From Rhodospirillaceae bacterium (GTDB taxonomy: Bacteria > Pseudomonadota > Alphaproteobacteria > Rhodospirillales > Rhodospirillaceae), in the NCBI GenBank assembly GCA_002691085.1, contig NZGX01000048.1, positions 46,658 through 55,948 on the forward strand: 9,291 bases of DNA, given 5' to 3'. Positions 7,720 to 9,291 of this stretch are shown here, in pieces. The first letter of the stretch is position 1. The number at the start of each line of letters is the position of its first letter. The notes beneath the pieces are model-generated. The model saw only the letters and a list, made by a program, of their open reading frames with translations. It was not told where the DNA came from and ran no database searches. The position numbers were made by a program, and so were the translations under genes.

Positions 7720-8944
7720 CTTATTTGATAGATTTGAACCTTTATTAAATAGAAAAAATGACCTCCTTGGAGATGAAGGACCTGATCCATTCCAGGTTGA
7801 GATGGATGAGGTAATTTCTCAAACTGAAGCAATTGTGAAGGGAAAAAAAATTATTCTTGCAGGTACAAACAATTATCTAGGTTTAACTTTTGCACCCGAA
7901 GCCTTAAAGGCTGCTCACGAGGCTCTCGAACTGGCAGGTACTGGAACTACGGGAAGTAGGGTCGCAAATGGTACTTATCATGGACATACAAAACTTGAGG
8001 AGACTCTGGGTAAGTTTTTAGGTAAGAAGCATGCAATGGTTTTTTCAACAGGTTATCTAGCTAACCTTGGTGTTTTATCAACTTTACTAGGACCTGACGA
8101 CTATATCTTGATGGATGCTGACTGCCACGCCAGTATTTATGACGGGGTCAGAATGGGGCAAGCTCAAATTATTCGCTTTAGACATAATGATCCAGAAGAC
8201 TTGAACAAAAGGCTTTCAAGGTTATCAAAGAAAAAAGGTAACAAGTTAATTGTTGTTGAAGGCATTTATTCAATGCTTGGCGATAAAGCCCCTTTAAAAG
8301 AAATTGTGGAGGTCAAGAAGAATCATAAAAATACTTATATATTAAGTGATGAAGCACACTCGCTTGGTGTTTTAGGAAGGTATGGAAGAGGTTTGCCTGA
8401 GGAGCTTGGTGTTGAAGATGATATTGATTTTATTATTGGAACATTCTCTAAAAGTGCTGGTACTGTTGGAGGGTTTTGTGCTTCAAGTCATCCAAAATTT
8501 AACTTACTTCGTTTGGCGTCAAGGCCATACATTTTCACTGCTTCTTTACCTCCTTCCGTAGTTGCATCAGCAAATACTGCAATATCCTTAATTGAATCTG
8601 GTGGAGCACTAAGAAAAAGGTTAATGAGGAACGCTAAAAAATTACATAATGGTCTCAGTAATCTAGGATTTAATTTGGGAAGTGATGTTAGCCCTGTCGT
8701 TGCAATAATTGCCCCAGATGTAAAAGTTGGTGTTGAGTTTTGGAGAAATTTAATTAGATCAGGTGTTTATGTAAACCTAGCACTGCCACCTGCTACTCCA
8801 AATAACTACACCTTACTTAGATGCAGTTTATCTGCCTCACACACCTCTTCTCAAATCGATAGTATTGTTAATATTTTTTCTCAAGTTGGTTGCTCTCTGG
8901 GTATTATTCCTAAGTTTTCCTCCCAAAAAGTTTCAGTCGGCTAG
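7712..8944 (+). CDS. spt: Serine palmitoyltransferase (bacterial, soluble type)
   Basis: This is a complete 410-residue PLP enzyme of the alpha-oxoamine synthase family, close in length to soluble bacterial SPT (about 420). It condenses L-serine with a long-chain acyl thioester, releasing CO2, to form 3-ketosphinganine; this is the committing step of sphingolipid synthesis. Visible residues: PLP Schiff-base lysine Lys247 in GTFSKSAG, Asp213 and His216 in SDEAHS, His139 in DADCHAS stacking on the PLP ring, and Arg370 in LLRCSLS for the substrate carboxylate. TGSRVANGTYHGH (80-92) carries the NGTY segment that separates SPT from KBL, BioF and ALAS. There is no N-terminal membrane segment, so it should be cytoplasmic. 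ATG 7712 lies inside the end of acpR, preceded by purine-rich GAGAAG at 7703-7708. The partner acyl donor is likely acyl-AcpR, inferred from position. Confidence 0.93.
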   Translation: MADLFDRFEPLLNRKNDLLGDEGPDPFQVEMDEVISQTEAIVKGKKIILAGTNNYLGLTFAPEALKAAHEALELAGTGTTGSRVANGTYHGHTKLEETLGKFLGKKHAMVFSTGYLANLGVLSTLLGPDDYILMDADCHASIYDGVRMGQAQIIRFRHNDPEDLNKRLSRLSKKKGNKLIVVEGIYSMLGDKAPLKEIVEVKKNHKNTYILSDEAHSLGVLGRYGRGLPEELGVEDDIDFIIGTFSKSAGTVGGFCASSHPKFNLLRLASRPYIFTASLPPSVVASANTAISLIESGGALRKRLMRNAKKLHNGLSNLGFNLGSDVSPVVAIIAPDVKVGVEFWRNLIRSGVYVNLALPPATPNNYTLLRCSLSASHTSSQIDSIVNIFSQVGCSLGIIPKFSSQKVSVG

Positions 8945-8970
8945 TTTTCTTCAAGGTAAAAATTAAAGTT

Positions 8971-9291
8971 ATGAATTACAAATTAGGTTTTTGGGCAGAT
9001 AGAGAATATCATTTAGATAAAATGAATCTTTCTCAGTTAGTTGTGGCATATTTTCAATATTATGCGATTGCTGCTTACTTATTTGTCGCCTTCATTCTTT
9101 CTTTATATGTTATTTTTTCTTACTCATATAATGGCGCCAGCATTTTTGAATTATCAATTTCAGTTTTTTCTACAATAATAATTTATCCATTGGTCTGGTA
9201 CGTCCTTCATAGATGGGTGCTACATTCTAAATGGATGTGGAAATCCAAAATAACTGCACCTATATGGAAAAGAATTCATTTTGATCATCAC
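8971..9291 (+). CDS. Membrane fatty acid hydroxylase / sterol desaturase family protein (3' end cut by right edge)
   Basis: The 107 N-terminal residues are open to the window edge. Two hydrophobic segments (about 30-50 and 60-79) are followed by diiron-ligand histidine boxes: LHRWVLHS with His80 and His85 (H-x4-H), and RIHFDHH with His103, His106 and His107 (H-x2-HH). This is the layout of the fatty acid hydroxylase superfamily of O2-dependent, non-haem diiron membrane enzymes. The third and fourth His boxes should follow beyond the edge. It starts 26 nt after the spt stop on the same strand, with a weak AAGG at 8953-8956, so it belongs to the same operon. The likely substrate is a sphingoid base or ceramide (C4 or alpha-carbon hydroxylation). 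This is inferred from context; a carotenoid or sterol substrate is possible but less likely here. Confidence 0.82.
   Translation, partial: MNYKLGFWADREYHLDKMNLSQLVVAYFQYYAIAAYLFVAFILSLYVIFSYSYNGASIFELSISVFSTIIIYPLVWYVLHRWVLHSKWMWKSKITAPIWKRIHFDHH

Noticed and set aside
7416..7832. Minus-strand 138-residue open frame
   Set aside because: It is antisense across acpR and the start of spt, both of which have clear family motifs; Ser/Thr-rich shadow translation.
7712..8944. Alternative call as glycine C-acetyltransferase (KBL) or BioF
   Set aside because: The NGTY segment and the ACP/acyl-ACP synthetase/reductase neighbours fit SPT; no tdh or bio genes are nearby.
8971..9291. Call as carotenoid hydroxylase CrtZ
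   Set aside because: His boxes are shared across the superfamily, but no carotenoid gene is nearby and the gene follows spt in the same operon.
1..9291. tRNA, rRNA, insertion sequence, CRISPR or phage elements
   Set aside because: I found no cloverleaf-like sequence, rRNA signature, transposase, terminal inverted repeats or spaced direct repeats; gaps between genes are all 120 nt or less.

Overview
The window is strongly AT-rich bacterial chromosome (roughly a third G+C by eye) and densely coding. I see no RNA genes, mobile elements or CRISPR. The gene families (an AceE-like E1 protein of the kind found in alphaproteobacteria, an AlkK/DmdB-type acyl-CoA ligase, and a Caulobacter-like ceramide operon) point to an alphaproteobacterium. 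The low G+C suggests a streamlined, probably marine, lineage. That assignment is inference; no marker gene is present.

Left part. Positions 1-1982 (minus strand) hold the N-terminal 660 residues of a thiamine-diphosphate-dependent AceE/transketolase-like protein, cut by the left edge. A 116-nt divergent intergenic region separates it from a plus-strand acyl-CoA synthetase (2099-3712). That gene converges with, and overlaps by 4 nt, a minus-strand alpha/beta-hydrolase-fold protein (3709-4554) whose nucleophile position is occupied by His.

Right part. A 117-nt divergent region leads into a plus-strand run of five genes that looks like a sphingolipid (ceramide) biosynthesis operon: fatty-acyl-AMP ligase / acyl-ACP synthetase (aasR-like, 4672-6396), an atypical NAD(P)-dependent reductase (cerR-like, 6418-7326), a dedicated acyl carrier protein (acpR-like, 7447-7719), serine palmitoyltransferase (spt, 7712-8944), and the start of a His-box membrane fatty acid hydroxylase (8971 to the right edge).

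Proposed working (inference from the Caulobacter crescentus pathway): AasR loads a fatty acid onto the phosphopantetheine arm of AcpR. Spt condenses the acyl-AcpR with L-serine to give a 3-ketosphinganine-type base. A ceramide synthase (bCerS, not in this window) N-acylates it, and CerR reduces the 3-oxo group to the dihydroceramide. The hydroxylase would then decorate the sphingoid base or the acyl chain. A 120-nt gap with a 9-bp perfect inverted repeat lies between cerR and acpR, so the operon may be transcribed as two units.
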